64,000 bases of DNA, taken from Flaccisagitta enflata (lineage: Eukaryota > Chaetognatha > Sagittoidea > Aphragmophora). The stretch spans positions 15,128,001 to 15,192,000 of the forward strand of contig OZ231128.1 of assembly GCA_965153355.1 (NCBI GenBank), given 5' to 3'. Positions 11,128-23,905 of this stretch are shown one piece after another (position 1 is the stretch's first letter; the number at the start of each line of letters is the position of its first letter). Made by a program: the position numbers and the translations under genes. The notes beneath the pieces were generated by a model that worked only from the letters and a program-made list of their open reading frames with translations, did no database searches and had not been told where the DNA came from.

Positions 11128-13013
11128 GCAGCGGCCCCGAAGGGGGCAAAGTCCTGTAGAACACAGGGGGACTTTCGTTTGTCCGTTGGTTCGTTGGTTT
11201 GTCCGTTTGTCCATCCCCCCCTCAGGCCCCTTAGGCCTCAAATCTGGCCTCTCAGGCCTCAAAACTGGCCTCTCAGGCCTCAAATCTCGCCTCTCAGGCC
11301 TCAATCTCCGCCTCCTCAAGCCTCAGTCGCCTCTCAGACCTCGAATCAAATTCTCAGGCCTCAAGCCTGGCCTCTCGGGCCTCAAGTCGACCTCTCAGAC
11401 CTCAAATCAGCAATCTAAGCCTCAGTCTATTGCTCTCAGACTTCTTCAAATCAGTCCTCTGATTTCAAGCCTCCTTCCCTCACGAATTAAGCAACCCGTA
11501 TAACTATGTCAAATTTGTCAATTAGTTTTTTTCGTCATGTCGTCATTTATTGTTGTTACATACGAATCGAAACACACTATAGCTGCAATATAATTCAACG
11601 TGCAACATGCACGCAACACTTTGTCAGTCTTTGGTTTGGTATTATTCGTTTTTTGTATTTTTTTTTTTTCCTTTTTGTTGTTGTTGTCTTTAAATTTTAA
11701 ATTCTTCTATGAAAAAAGTCTCTGGCGTGTACGTGTCATTCCGTTGTTGTGTGATAAGTCATTTTTATAGACGGGTAGCCTGAGATGTCGGATTCGTCAA
11801 TCCAATTTCTCGCCGATGCCATGTATCTCGTATTCTGACTGATATTCATCCAAAGATTATCCATGAACGTTATTGACGCCTCGCATCATCTTGTTCATCC
11901 TACCTTGTATCCGCATGCCACTCTCCGAAGTCTTTATCATGCCTAGCAAAAGAAATTCTCTGATGATCTTAGGTTATAATTTCATTTGACTCCAGTGACA
12001 AGTTGCTTGGATGGCCAAACTGACAAGACTGGCAGAAAGACGCAAATGAGAAACAAGCATCAAATAAGGAATCAGTGAATTTACCAGTCATCTCTGTCGC
12101 TCTTCAATACCCTCTCTTCAAAAGCAACTGCAACCAGCAAAAGATACTTTGCGTGAAAACTAAACATATTTTGGGATTCGGGTTTGTTTTTATTAGCATA
12201 TTACCTGCGGTTATTTCATGCAAAATTTCAGCACTTGAGGCTGAAGTGAAGTAGTTAAGTTCCTACATCTTTTTGAAAAATACCACAATTTCATCAAAAT
12301 ATTGGGATTTTGATAAGGAATAAAGCAGTTTATATAGAGTAAATATTGATACAAAATGTTTAGACTGTTCCCAATGGAGGTTTTTTTGCTCACAATTTTT
12401 TTTTTTTTTGTAAAATGATGTACGATTTTAAGAAATTCTTAATATGAAAAACAAATTTTAAACATGAAAAGTTAGTGGAACATGAAAAATCTTGGAAAAA
12501 TAATAGAAAAACATAATGAATTTGTTCTTTTTGCTGCTTTCTTTAAACTTGCATGATCCCCTGCAAAAGATCTTTAATTTGAGTCTAATCCCAGAATTAG
12601 AGCTCAAAGCGTTTAAAATTATATGAATTTAAAGTTGAAGACCTCCTCTCAGGCCTGAGATCTGCCCTCTCAGCCTCAGGCCTTGATTCTGCCCTCTCAG
12701 GCCTGAAATCTACCCTTTCAGGCCTGATACCTGTCCAGGCTGTCCTCTCAGGCCTTACATCTGCCCTCGCAGATTCAAGACCTGAGGGGGCAGATTTCAG
12801 GCCTGAGAGGGTAGATTTCAGGCCTAAGAGGGCCGGAGGGGGGGGACTGACAGACAAACGGACAGACGGATAGACAAACAAAAGTCCCCCTGTGTTCTAC
12901 AGGACTTCATCCTCTTCGGGGCCGCTGCCCTGCTTCCTTCATTCCACCACAACCATGCAAAGCAGGGCAACGGGTATCGCGGACCACATATCGCTCTTGG
13001 GCGACCTGTTCTT
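11125..13013 (-). mobile_element. Hairpin-module element with inverted minisatellite ends
   Basis: Inverted hairpin modules at 11127-11173 and 12883-12928 contain CCCCGAAGGGG or its variant and CCTGTAGAACACAGG. Just inside each is a (GTCC)n/(GGAC)n tract and a 21-bp CTCTCAGGCCTCAAATCTGG minisatellite (11221-11480 and 12640-12840). A head with GGTCCGCGATACCCG runs to about 13013. The 1.1 kb centre (11500-12620) holds no recognisable gene. Confidence 0.7.
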
Positions 13014-13253
13014 CCCTTTCTTTTTCTTTCCTTTGATTGCCTTCAAAATTTCCAAACCCTTTGATTCCTTCGCAGAACTTTGTGATCATGTGAGGTGGGT
13101 TACGAAAATTACACACGCCTGCTCTTCCATCTTTAGAAAAAGAATTTGTTAGGGCACGCACCTCATCGCACTCATTTGTTGTTCCATCTCTTTCATTCGC
13201 TGATCCATTCGTTGTGACATGCCGCCCATTCCGAAACCTGTCAAAAGTTGCTA

Positions 13254-13817
13254 CCATAGATCACGTCTAGACTTGATAACGGGGGCAAGCATTGTAAAAA
13301 AACAATTGAAGCTAGGTGAGTGATATTTGAAGTATAGACTAATAAAGAGATGCTTTATTGCCTATGATAGCTGGTTGCCATGGAAACGCATTTCTATGTA
13401 TTTTCGCTAAAATATCAATATTTTGAGAAATTTTTTGAGGGAACATTTTTTAAAATTAAATTTGCTACAACTTTCCCACAGTATGTTCTGTAAGAATGTC
13501 GCTCGTTTAGCGGTTGCTAGGGGTTGTCACACATGGATACGCTCCCTAGCAACGGCCAAACAAGCAACATTCTTACAGAACATACTGTGGGAAAATTGTA
13601 GCAAATTATAGCAATTTTAGCATTGTTTCTTTAGAAAATCTCTTAAAATAGTAATATTTTAGCAAGAATACATGGAAATGTGTTTCTATGGCAACCAGCT
13701 ATCATGAGGATTTAAGCATCCTTTAATTAGTCTATGATCCAGGTACCGCTCCCCTGTCTTTATTTGCCTTTCTATAATGCTTGCCCCAGTTATCTCAAGT
13801 CTAGATGAGATCTACTG
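13254..13817. mobile_element. Palindromic TA-flanked MITE, copy 1
   Basis: The whole 564 bp is a near-perfect fold-back. Outer ends read C(C/A)(A/G)TAGAT.CATCTAGACTTG in inverted orientation, and TA dinucleotides flank it at 13252-13253 and 13818-13819. Mid-arm landmarks are ATGGAAACGCATTTC and CTACAACTTTCCCACAGTAT. TA duplication and a CAGTAGAT-like end fit a non-autonomous Tc1/mariner-type element. Confidence 0.8.
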
Positions 13818-14063
13818 TAACTTATTTTTTATACATCGTTTGAATGGTTTGGTCGGGTTCTTCACCCCTTATTTGAGTGTTATTGGATACTCAAGAAAAG
13901 AACAAGATTATTATCATTTCTTTCGACATTTTTTTCGAGACAAGGTGACCAACGAAAAGGTGTGCGAACTGCAAAGTGTTAACTTTGCTGATCGAATACG
14001 TCTTTGCAAATCATGATAACGTTATAAACTATTAGTCAGGTGATATCGCACTGTTGTAATAAC

Positions 14064-14225
14064 AACAAGGCCGGATACACGGCCAATAAGACGTCGATGG
14101 CGGGTGGGCAGGGGTAGTATGTGGCAGGGCGGGGGCTGTAATGTGGCTAGGCAGGAGCAGTTGTGCTCAGAAGTCACTTTTTCGGTTAATTTCGCGTCGT
14201 ACAAAATTTTGCGTTACCCCTCAAC
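14064..14225 (+). mobile_element. AAGGCC element, 5' portion
   Basis: ACAACAAGGCCGGATACACGG is followed by GGCGGGTGGGCAGGGGTAG and repeated GGCAGG..C modules. No 3' hairpin follows. It is most like the copy at 33136-33370, sharing GGCCAATAAG and the CAGAA.T.ACTTTTTC.GT block. Confidence 0.7.
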
Positions 14226-14577
14226 ACCCTCATATAATTATATTGTCGTTTAGCCAGCGACTATGCTAATATGTGCCCCTCGGGCTATGGATGTAACATG
14301 TATGGGACGCCACGACCATGGACGAGGTTAAGGTCGGTAAGTTGAGTATAGAAAATTAAGAAGTTTGTTTGAAAAAAGCTTTAGGATAAAAAGAAATATT
14401 TGCTCATAAATGATGCAACAAGTAGAAAATAATACAGTTTCAATATAGTTTTCACTATTAAACAAAGTTGGGTCTTAATCTTTACTCGGTCTTGTTCTTG
14501 AAATACTAGGTTGACATTCAAATTCTGGAGCTCCCCTACATCCATGCGCCCCGCTGAATATGTGAATGAATATTTTA

Positions 14578-14622
14578 AATGATGAATGAATGAATAAATG
14601 AATGAATGAATGAATGAATGAA
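14578..14622. repeat. (TGAA)n microsatellite
   Basis: About eleven TGAA tetramers with one variant. Confidence 0.9.
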
Positions 14623-14937
14623 GAGAGGTATGAAACATGAATGAAGACGGGATGTCGAAATTGGCCGTCTTGTGCAGTTTAAACGTTTGCGTGACGCCGT
14701 GACGGTAGACCTACCGACCGACGGACTATCATGACTTTTTATAGATATGCGAGGACGCACATAAAAAGGAACCCTGCTCCGGTTTTTTTAGAAGTGCGGC
14801 TGTTGAATGTTACATTTTTCATTACGTTAACTCAGACATTTCTTTAAGCGGAAAAAGCTTTTTTGCTTGTGGTGACTTTCAAGCGGACTAAACCTCGAAG
14901 AACAGACTTGAGAGCTTCCATCGAAGAATTCATGATT

Positions 14938-15133
14938 TTTAGTTGCGGGCACGCAACTCTATAAGAGGCTTTGTCCGTCCGTCCGTCCGTCCGTCCCTCC
15001 GTTTGTCCGTAACCCAAGAGAACCCAAGAGAAAAATTGAAAAACCAGCGTTTTAGATGTTATTTTCGGTATGTGAGTTGGTGGGGGGAGGGCATGGGGTG
15101 TGGATGGGGGTTGGATGCCCCTGCCCACCCGTT
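14938..15133 (-). mobile_element. AAGGCC element interrupted by the large MULE-like unit
   Basis: The minus-strand 3' hairpin AGTTGCGTGCCCGCAACT is at 14940-14957, with a (GGAC)n tract at 14971-15003 and GGGTGGGCAGGGGC at 15118-15131. The 5' end is missing because the sequence passes into a long TIR at 15134. Confidence 0.7.
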
Positions 15134-15557
15134 CGGGTGTTTCAAAAAAAATGAAGTTTCTTTGATCGGCTCATCCTCATCAGGGGGCATGGGGGAACAA
15201 ATTATAAGACACTTACCGTCGTCCTTTTTTTCAATTTCGACCATCTTCCGTTTTTTTAGCAAGAAAAACTACTTTCTACGCTTTTATATTCCCAGCGCTT
15301 CTTCGTCATTTCGATTTTCGCGACCAGCGTTCGGCTTTTAACTGACGCATTGGTAATCATTACAAGTAATATTAACCTCGACTCATTTTCAAAAAAGACA
15401 TGGGCGAGGCAAAGTTTTAAGGCTATTCAGATTGGATTGTCTTTTAAAGAGCGCGCTAGAAACGTCGCCGTGATTACGGCACTGCTTCATGCAAATCAGG
15501 CTCTCAAACAAAACATCGCAAACTGTTGAAACAGCTTAGTTAGCGTCACACGATGAT

Positions 15558-15738
15558 TAACAAGGCCGGACACACAGCTACTCAAGTCGCGTGCAGGTGG
15601 GCAGGGGCCGTATTTGAGGTCACATGATTACTTGGGCAGGAGCAGTGAGGCCATAGACCGCAAAAACCCAAAAAAGTAAAATGTGTACAGACGAACCGAC
15701 AAAGCGGGGTGTAGAGTCGCGTAGCACGCGACTTAAAA
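15558..15738 (+). mobile_element. AAGGCC element, complete
   Basis: The 5' end is AACAAGGCCGGACACACAGC, with 5' motif AGTCGCGTGC and GGCAGGGGCCGTATTTGAGG in the middle. A short GACGAACCGAC tract precedes the 3' hairpin AGTCGCGTAGCACGCGACT. The 5' motif is an exact inverted match to the distal hairpin arm GCACGCGACT. Confidence 0.85.
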
Positions 15739-16013
15739 ACAGGTTAAATTTCAACCACCATGACTAATGATGATGACTTTCACGTAAACCTCAATCGTTA
15801 ATTGGCGTGCGAGGGTCATTACATAATTGATAGATGTAAACAAACGCTCCGATACTCTAGTTTTCCAACTCCACAGATGTTTTGCCCTTCCCTCTCTGTT
15901 TGTCTGTATGTATGCTTATATTTCCATCTTAATCTCTCTTGTCCAAGACTTTTTCCTAGAGCCGTGAGCCGAGAGCTGATAACTTTTCCAAAATAGTTAC
16001 AATGAACGGCGGA

Positions 16014-16015
<2 letters not shown>

Positions 16016-16084
<69 letters not shown>
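16016..16084. repeat. (GA)n microsatellite
   Basis: A pure AG run of about 34 units. No feature is seen in 15740-16015 or 16085-16260. Confidence 0.95.
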
Positions 16085-16086
<2 letters not shown>

Positions 16087-16261
16087 TCTAACCCATTAGC
16101 CACGTAGGCGATGTAGCAAAGTTTCAATTCGTTTTGCGAAGCTAAGCTCTCAGACGTTGCGCAAATTCATTTCGTTAGCTGGACTTCGGCGGAGATTTTA
16201 TTCCTGGCATACTTTCCTTCAAAAAATGGCTTAAACTCATCGAAGAAACATTGTTAAACAG

Positions 16262-17017
16262 GTCGCCCAAGGGCAATATGTGGTCAGCTATACCCGTTGC
16301 CCTGCATTGAGTGATTGTGAATTGGAGTGAAAGGAAGCAGGGCAGCGGCCCCTAAAGGGGACGAAGTCCTGTAGAACACAGGGGGTCTTTCATTTGTCCT
16401 GCCTGGAGAAGTGGATGAGATGCTATAGAGAGCTGACTGAAGGCCTTCAAGAGCTTAAACTGAGGTTTAAGAAGGCTGATAAGGCCAGAGAATGCCAATT
16501 GGAAGCTTGAGAGGGCTGACTTGAGGCTTGAGAGAGCTGGATTAAGGCTTGAAAGGTCGAAAGACTGATTGAGGCTCAGTAGCTGATTTGAGGCCTGAGA
16601 GGCCCAATTTGAGGCCTGAAAGGCCAGGTTTGAGGCCTGAGAATTTGGATTTGAGGCTTGAGAAGCCTAATTTGAGGCCTGAGAAGCCATATTTGGGGCC
16701 TGAGAGGCCAGGTTTGAGGCCTGAGAGGTTGGATTTGAGGTCTAAGAGGCCTGATTTATAGCCTGAGAAGCTGGATTTTAGGCCTGAGAGGCCGGATTTT
16801 AGGCCTGAGAGGCCGGATTTGGGGCCTGAGAGGCTAGATTTGAGGCCTGAGAGGCTGCATTTGAGGCCTGAGGCCAGATTCGTGGTCTCAGAGGCCAGAT
16901 TCGAGGCCTGAGGGGCCTGATGGGGGGATGAACGGACGGAATGACGGACGAACGAAAGTCCCCCTGTGTTCTACAGGACTTCGTCCCCTTTGGGGCCGCT
17001 GCCCAAAAAGGGACTTG
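16262..17017 (+). mobile_element. Hairpin-module minisatellite element
   Basis: A head GTCGCCCAAGGGCAATATGTGG begins at about 16262. An inverted pair of hairpin modules at 16342-16387 and 16964-17011 follows, each with CCCC(TAA/AAA)GGGG and CCTGTAGAACACAGG. They enclose 21-bp GGCCTGAGAGGCCGGATTT units (about 16500-16920) and a GGACGGA tract. It ends GCTGCCCAAAAAGG, as do the other copies. Confidence 0.75.
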
Positions 17018-17186
17018 AAGAGCTTTTCGAGGGCTTTCGAATAGTGTTGGTTCCATACCTTTATTTTGATTTTTTAAACGACCAAAACATACATTTTCTT
17101 GTACATAAAAAACGTTTTTGAGCCACTATTGCATCATTGTCATTGCCCCAACGCCAGTTAGTGACGCATTTTATTATTTATCGGTA

Positions 17187-17615
17187 CACTCTTTTTTTTT
17201 TTTAAAAGAACGTCATTTTTTTTCTGATGGCTTCATGTTCTTAGTTTCAAAGTCAAATAAAGCCTTCAACGTTCTTAGCACGTTCTTAATTTCAAATACT
17301 ATATGAACTATAGGAAACCTTATAGTACATTATTACTTGATCATACTGAATATATTCTTATTAAATACTGTTAAAACAAATGCCAATCATCAAAGTCTAG
17401 GGATATTTTCATGATAATTATTTAAAGATTATAAAATATCATCTAACCTATACTAAAATTCAAGTGTTATCTTAGTGTTTTTTTTAGTAGTAATGTTAGT
17501 AAAAATTTTTTTTTTTGATTTGAAGCCTCGGTATGTTCTTAAGATATTTTTGATTTTCAGGCCATTCAAAGCCTTGATGTTCTTGCAAATTAGGTTCTTA
17601 TAAAAAAAAAGAGTG
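17187..17615 (+). mobile_element. Tc1/mariner-type MITE (CACTTTTTTTT family), copy 1
   Basis: 429 bp with inverted ends CACTCTTTTTTTTTT...AAGAAC and GTTCTTATAAAAAAAAAGAGTG, flanked by TA at 17185-17186 and 17616-17617. Interior landmarks GAAGCCT and CCTTCAACGTTCTTA recur in the copy at 32011-32434. No coding frame. Confidence 0.85.
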
Positions 17616-17619
17616 TAGT

Positions 17620-17949
17620 TTTATTATTAATAGCCCTCGATGTGACAACATCAAGTCTTTTAAGATTAACAGTGTTAATAACACGGCGCACCGTTAGCCG
17701 ACAGCAAACTCGTCTATGGTCAGCTGTAGCGATGCGGCCTCAGTACGACGCATCAGCAGCAGCATAAGACCAAAGCTTGAGCGCAGCTTGTAAGCAGCAG
17801 GAAAGGTGCGAGGAGCGCAGGGGAAAAAAGTCGGAGTGCGGAGATATTCCGTCAGTGAATAATGGGGTGTCCATGCACGGTATGTTTATGATTAGCCTGA
17901 TATGAATAATTATTAATCTATAAATATATATATATATTATATAGTTCTA
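17620..17949. other. Mixed stretch with a GC-rich island
   Basis: From about 17690 to 17870 the sequence is GC-rich, with CAGCAGCAGCATAAG and AGCGCAGCTTG, unlike its AT-rich surroundings. I see no open frame, tRNA or known motif in it. It may be non-transposon host DNA. Confidence 0.3.
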
Positions 17950-18215
17950 TGATTCTTGATTAGTTCCCCCCCTTGCCTCAGATGCGCGCGTTACAAAATC
18001 TATGATTTTTTTCCTTAAATAGCAATAAAACCGTGTTTTAAAGGTTTAAAAAAAGTTAAATTTGATTTAAGTAATCATTATTTATGATTTGGTACTGCCA
18101 AAAGTTTTATTTTCCCCAAATTCTCTTTTTCCCCCTTTGCATTTTCCCCCTATCTCCAAACCCTTTGATTCCCCTCCCCCACCAAGGGGGAGTGTAGAAC
18201 AATATATGGGCCTGG
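17950..18215 (+). mobile_element. C-tract-bounded repeat, copy 2
   Basis: Begins with AGTT and a C run, shares TAGCAATAAAACCGTG, TGATTTGGTACTG and ATTTTCCCCAAA with 4150-4447, and ends near ATGGGCCTGG. Confidence 0.65.
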
Positions 18216-19232
18216 AATCTCAGCACTCAATATAGTTCATTGAGGGTAAGAACATGTAAATAAATGAACAATAAGATTTATTCATGATCTTATGATGTCA
18301 TTACTTAGAAGTACTGTTTTCAACTTTTTTTTATTTCTTTTTAAAATTGATTTACTATAATAAAATTTTTTCAATAAAAAATAGTTATGTAATAAAATTG
18401 TTTTTTTTTATTAATTTTTTATAACTATCATAATAAAATTCTTATATGAAATTGTTTGTAAAAAATTTATTATTGAAAATTTTTTTTAATGAAAACAGAA
18501 TGAAAAATTCAATTTTATTACTTGCAAAAAAAAATGTTCTTAAAAGTTGAAATTTTTTTTGTTTATATATATGCTCTTTTTGAGCTTTTGATAATGAAAT
18601 TTTTTACTAAATCATTGCTTTTTTAACAGTTAAATAGAATATTGTTCATGAACACCCCTACATTTGCTGACGTACTACCTGCAAGTGAACGATCGCGAGA
18701 AACACCTTTCTAAAAGAAACACTTCCTGCCTGCATGTTTCGCGTTGATCGTAGATCGATGTGGGTAACGTTGGTTGGAAAAATGTTGGATAGATAGTTGA
18801 TATTTGTAGTAAGAAAATTTGTTTTTAACAGTAGGTTCCCTAGTAAAGATTTCAAAGTATGTCAACGACGAAGGGGTTTAAAAATTTCCAACTTTTTTTA
18901 GTTTGTCTTGAAACCGCTCCTGTCCTTGTGGTGCATGTGTGATCGACACGAAACCAACACTATTCGATAGATCTTTCAAAATCCTTTAATTCCTATTTTT
19001 AAAAAAGTTTCTACGATAATTTTAAGCCATTGTATGACAAAAAACATGCAGGAGGTAAAATCTTCGGTGAAGCCAAAGGAACGGAACACGAAACATATTC
19101 CGGTTGTGTCGAATTAAAGGTGAGACGCGCCTAGCCGATTAAAAAAAAACAACGATTGGCACAACTTAATTACCCGCGGCGTGGTAGCTTTACTGGTAGC
19201 GCGAACTTGAGTTGAGAGTTTTCTCTTTTGAG
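18216..19232. other. AT-rich non-genic stretch
   Basis: 18300-18640 is very AT-rich with many T and A runs. 18650-19230 has ordinary composition and no feature I recognise. Confidence 0.4.
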
Positions 19233-19234
19233 TA

Positions 19235-19896
19235 CGGTAGATGTCGTCTAGACTTGAAAATACGGGGGAATTCATTACAGGCAGACAAATATACTTAAGA
19301 GACTTATATTTGGAATATAGATTAATAAGGAGATGCTTTATTGCTTGTAAGCGTTGGTTGGTATAGAAACACATTTCCATGTATTCACGCTAAACTATCA
19401 ATAATTTGAGAAACTTTTTGTAAGAACATTGTTTACAATAAAATTTGTTATAACTTTCCTACAATATATTTTGTAAGAATATTACAAATAAATATAAATA
19501 AATACAAATAAATACAAATTAAGAATATTACATTATATTATAAATAAATACAAATAAATACAGATTAAGAATATTACATTATATTATCCACCTAACGAGC
19601 AATATTCTTACAGAATATACTATGGGAAAGTTGTAGCAAATTCTATTTTAAACAATAATCCCTAAAAAATTTTTCAAAATATTGATACTTTAGCGTAAAT
19701 ACATGGAAATGTGTTTCAATGGCAACCAACATCCATGGGCAATAAAGCATCCTTTTATTAGTTTATACTTGAAGTATCAGTCTTTTATATTTATTTGTTT
19801 TTCCGTAATGAATTCCCCCGTATTTCCTCGTATTCCCTCGTATTCCCCCGTATTCCCCTGATTTCCCCCATATTTAAGTCTAGATGACATCTACTG
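19235..19896. mobile_element. Palindromic TA-flanked MITE, copy 2
   Basis: Inverted ends C.GTAGATGTC.TCTAGACTT, with TA at 19233-19234 and 19897-19898. Arms align to the copy at 13254-13817. The centre carries an extra (ATAAATACAA)n expansion at 19487-19570. The right arm has five CCCGTATT-like repeats at about 19813-19870. Confidence 0.8.
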
Positions 19897-20058
19897 TAGC
19901 GGATTCGAAACTGGACAGGTGTTGGACTTTTTATCTTTTTGGTCAACAGCAACTATATTCATGCAATGCTTTGGCTAGTCAACTTTCAGAAAAACCATTG
20001 TCCAAGCTGTTTCATTAAAATGTGGAAACAGGAAATGACCCTCTTTCTGAGGAGCTCA

Positions 20059-20076
20059 TTGCTCCCATCGTACCGT
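20059..20076. mobile_element. Solo end of the CAGTAAGATGGGAGC family
   Basis: TGCTCCCATCGTACCGTA matches the right end of the element at 41200-43490 and is followed by ATCTCTCG as there. No matching left end is seen nearby. Confidence 0.45.
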
Positions 20077-20298
20077 ATCTCTCGAAAGAAATAACGTCCT
20101 TATATACATAGAAAGTGAAATTAGTGACATCTCTTTAGAAATTAATTCCTCCTTCGATCGAGGTGGACTGAATTGACGAAGATGATTCACTCGCACTACA
20201 TGCGTTCTACACTTAAATGTCAGTCCTCACCACGATTCGATTGAACCCGACTTACCAAGCTTTTCAAAAGTAATAATATTGGCAGACGTAAGAGATCG

Positions 20299-20500
<202 letters not shown>

Positions 20501-21439
20501 ACAGACCCGTAACTATGATTCTGAAATCTGTGATTTCGCAACCAGTGACTTCATTTTCGCTTCGCTTGCGATGAAAACGTGAGCGCGAAAACACTACGAG
20601 TAACTAACTCATTTCTCTTAATTTGTATGTTGCTGTATGGGCATTCCTACTTTGCCAAACTTACGTACTTATTATCCAGCATCAGTATTTTCTTCCATCG
20701 CTACGCCTTGGTCATTCTCTCAGCCGAATTAGTTCATTTGTCACATATGGTTTGGGTTTCATTCATTAGACCATGAAAAAATGAACGCTGGTCTCGAAAA
20801 TCGAAATGACGAAGACGCGCTGGGAATATAAAAGCGTAAAAAGTAGTTTTTCTTGCTAAAAAAACGGAAGATGGTTGAAATTGAAAAAAAGGACGACGGT
20901 AAGTGTCTTATAATTTGTCCCCCCACGCCCCCTGATGAGGATGAGCATATAAAAGAAACTTTCTTTTTTTTTTGAAACACCCGACCCACCCGTCCGCAAC
21001 GATATTGTGACCCCCCGTCACTTGTTTTACCAAGATTTTCATCTAAAAATGGATTATATTTCTTTCCCTGGAAATGGAGTTTGGGCGTTTCCCCTTCCGC
21101 GATGCCGACGGCAAAAAGACTCATTTACGAAAACTAGTTTGCTTTAGTTTTTATAAAAGAGAAATCGGAATAATCCCTTTTAAAACATTGAGGAGAAGAA
21201 GAGAAAAGAAGTGTATGCTGCAGACCAAATTGATTCGTAGTTCAATCGCAAACGGTTGCCGTCGATGAATAAAATGTTCGCACATTAAAAAAAAAAAAGA
21301 TTGATTTAAGTGTAAAACGTTGGATAAGTCCAAAGAAGTTTGATAAGAGTAAAGATGATTCATTTATACACAAAAGGTAATGTGAACCGATCACCATATA
21401 TATTTACCATGCTCCCATTTCGTTTTGAGCACGTTACTA

Positions 21440-22038
21440 CTACTATCTAGGAAAAAAGTTTGGCGACACTTAGGGTTGGCAGTATGTTTCCCTCCTCATG
21501 TTCTAAAACACTAGTGTATCTGATCGTTTTTAGTTATTGTTATATTCATACTAACAAGAACAAAAGAGAAAAATAGTCCTTAATCCAATTAAGGGACCGC
21601 GAGTTTGGTTTGTTTCTTACCACTAAAAGGTGGTTGGGGTAAAAACAGTAGATTTTGGTCATTTTAGCTTTAAACTGAGCTACTATCCTTCCAAAATTTA
21701 ACTGAAAATCCATGAGATTATAAAACTAGAGCTCAAGAGCTTACCAGTGGTGCAATCCGCATGTTTCCATCATGTTTTAGTAAAATTTGAGAGCATTTCA
21801 AAAATGGAAGGGTAGAAGAAAAAATAGATTCTACTTTTTTTGCCATTTTTGAAAGTACATGATCAACTTTAAACACATGGCATTTCTTAACGGTTTGACG
21901 CGCAGAGACGAGATTGCGCTCAGATTGTAGATTTTTCGATGTAGATTAAAATGGTCATGAATTTTGTTTACTTATCTCAAGGGGAAGTAGAGCTATCTCT
22001 CGTTAAAGGTGTCGCCAAACATATTTCCTAGGTAGTAG
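21440..22038. mobile_element. TIR element, CTACTA.CTAGG family
   Basis: Inverted ends of about 35 bp read CTACTA(T/C)CTAGGAAA and GTTTGGCGACAC. The arms continue with weaker inverted matches, such as AGTAGATTTTGG against its partner near 21825. About 600 bp, no coding frame and no second copy here. Confidence 0.65.
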
Positions 22039-22075
22039 GCACAGCCATCAGTGTCATTCCACCCACTATTTCTCT

Positions 22076-22152
22076 GTGTCTGTCTGTATCTGTCTGTCTA
22101 GCTGTCCCTCTTTTCTCTCTCTCTCTCTTTCTCTTTCTCTTTCTCTTTCTCT

Positions 22153-22207
<55 letters not shown>

Positions 22208-22218
22208 TTTCTCTCTCA
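22076..22218. repeat. CT-rich microsatellite
   Basis: (TGTC)n, (CTTTCT)n and (CT)n runs in succession, abutting an AAGGCC element on the right. Confidence 0.9.
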
Positions 22219-22235
22219 CATACACACTCATTCAC

Positions 22236-22344
22236 TTTTTAGGTGCGTAAACGCACCTCTTCATCCGGTCGTGTCCGTCGGTCTGTCACGCTAACCTTTG
22301 ACATCTCCATCTGGCGCACCTATTGGCCTACTTGGCCTTGTTTC
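22236..22344 (-). mobile_element. AAGGCC element, AGGTGC subfamily, short
   Basis: On the minus strand: 5' end AAACAAGGCCAAGTAGGCC, 5' motif AGGTGCGCC and 3' hairpin AGGTGCGTTTACGCACCT followed by AAAAA. At about 109 bp it is the shortest complete copy and lacks the long tetranucleotide tract. Confidence 0.8.
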
Positions 22345-23063
22345 TATGTCTCTGAGTATTAAATTGAGTATTTCAAAAAGTAACATATACAAAAGATTGG
22401 TGCCAATAAACAAAAACTACAAGAGGTGTGAGAATGACGCAAAAAATGTACAAGGGAACGGAACCAAATACACTGAAGTGGGTCAATGAATGAATCATGG
22501 GAATGACAGTTCGTCTCGGGCAAAACAAAGATACAGGGTCATCCACCTGAGTTGTCGGATTCTGTTAAGCTTTTACTCTCAGATGCCAAAAGACATGAAT
22601 TTGAAATTGATCAAGTCTTAAAGAGTATCGATTGACATTTTTTGTATAAAAATCTTAGCCATTTTGGTCAAGTGGTTTGTCTTTTACATAGGTTTTTAAG
22701 GACACAAGTATTTTACCATTTTACAGATTGTCCATCAGAAATTCAGAATTCTGCTTTCATTCATTTTCTTTTTTTTTTTAATATTCATGCCATAGAAAGA
22801 AAATTAATCTCAAATGAAAGATAAACTGACTGACATATTGAAATACTTGAATATCGTCACTGACTCAAGCCTGTTTTAGATTGATTACTAAAAAAAATCA
22901 AAAACTAATTGGGGTGTTAACTTGCACAATTCCTGGAAAATCTGCTCAGTCCTGAAATAAAAGCTTTATGTTCAAATCCATGTTAAAGACAAACTACTTG
23001 ACCAAAATGGCTGAAATTTTTATACAAACAAGCCCAACAGGCCAACAGTCGCGTGCTAAGTTA
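22345..23063. other. Non-genic AT-rich stretch with an inverted pair
   Basis: TTTTTGTATAAAAATCTTAGCC near 22640 reappears inverted near 23000 (CAAAATGGCTGAAATTTTTAT), and matching AT-rich blocks lie between. This suggests a degraded fold-back element of about 450 bp. No coding signal. Confidence 0.4.
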
Positions 23064-23905
23064 CACAAAACTACACAACTTCATACTACACACAACTACA
23101 TAACTTCATACTACATACTTAACATACTACATACTTACTTACTACATACTTACATACTACATACTTACTTACATACTTACATACTTACATACTTACTTAC
23201 ATAATTACATACTTACCTAATTACATACTTACATATTTACATACTTACATACATGCTTACATATTTACTTACATACTTACATACATACTACATACTTACT
23301 TACATACATACTTACTTACATACATACTTACATACTTACATACTTACATACTTACTTACTTACATACTTACATACTTACTTACTAACATACTTACATACT
23401 TACAGACATACACACATACATACATACATACATACATACATACATACATTACTTACTTACATACTTACATACATACATACTTACATATACCCATACTTAC
23501 TTACATATTTACATACTTACATACTTACTTACATACTTACTTACATACATACTTACATACCTACATACTTACATACTTACATACTTACATACTTACATAC
23601 TTACCTACATACTCACATACTTACATACTTACATACATACATCCATCCATACATACATACATACATACATACATACATACATACTTACTTACATACCTAC
23701 ATACATACATACTTACATACTTACTTACATATTTACATACTTAGATACATACTTACATACTTACATACTTACTTACATACTTACATACCTACATACTTAC
23801 TTAGATACTTACTTACATACTTACCTACATACTCACATACTTACGTACTTACATACTTACAACCATACTTACTTACATACTTACATACTTACATACTTAC
23901 CGCTC
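23064..23905. repeat. ACAT/ACTT tetranucleotide array
   Basis: About 840 bp of alternating TACATAC and TACTTAC words, with a (ACAT)n core at 23410-23445 and 23640-23685. The YLLTYLHTY-like open frames are artefacts. Confidence 0.95.

Noticed and set aside
12907-13257. 116-codon minus-strand frame with a non-repetitive middle
   Set aside because: Its C-terminal part is translated from the composite-element head and hairpin module, and its N-terminal end touches the palindromic MITE. No family recognised.
19164-19200. tRNA-like A-box appearance (GTGGTAGCTTTACTGGTAGC)
   Set aside because: No B box (GGTTCGA.TCC) at the right distance and no cloverleaf; the MITE begins 30 bp later.
23253-23744. 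163-codon YLLTYLHT frame
   Set aside because: Product of the ACAT/ACTT array.
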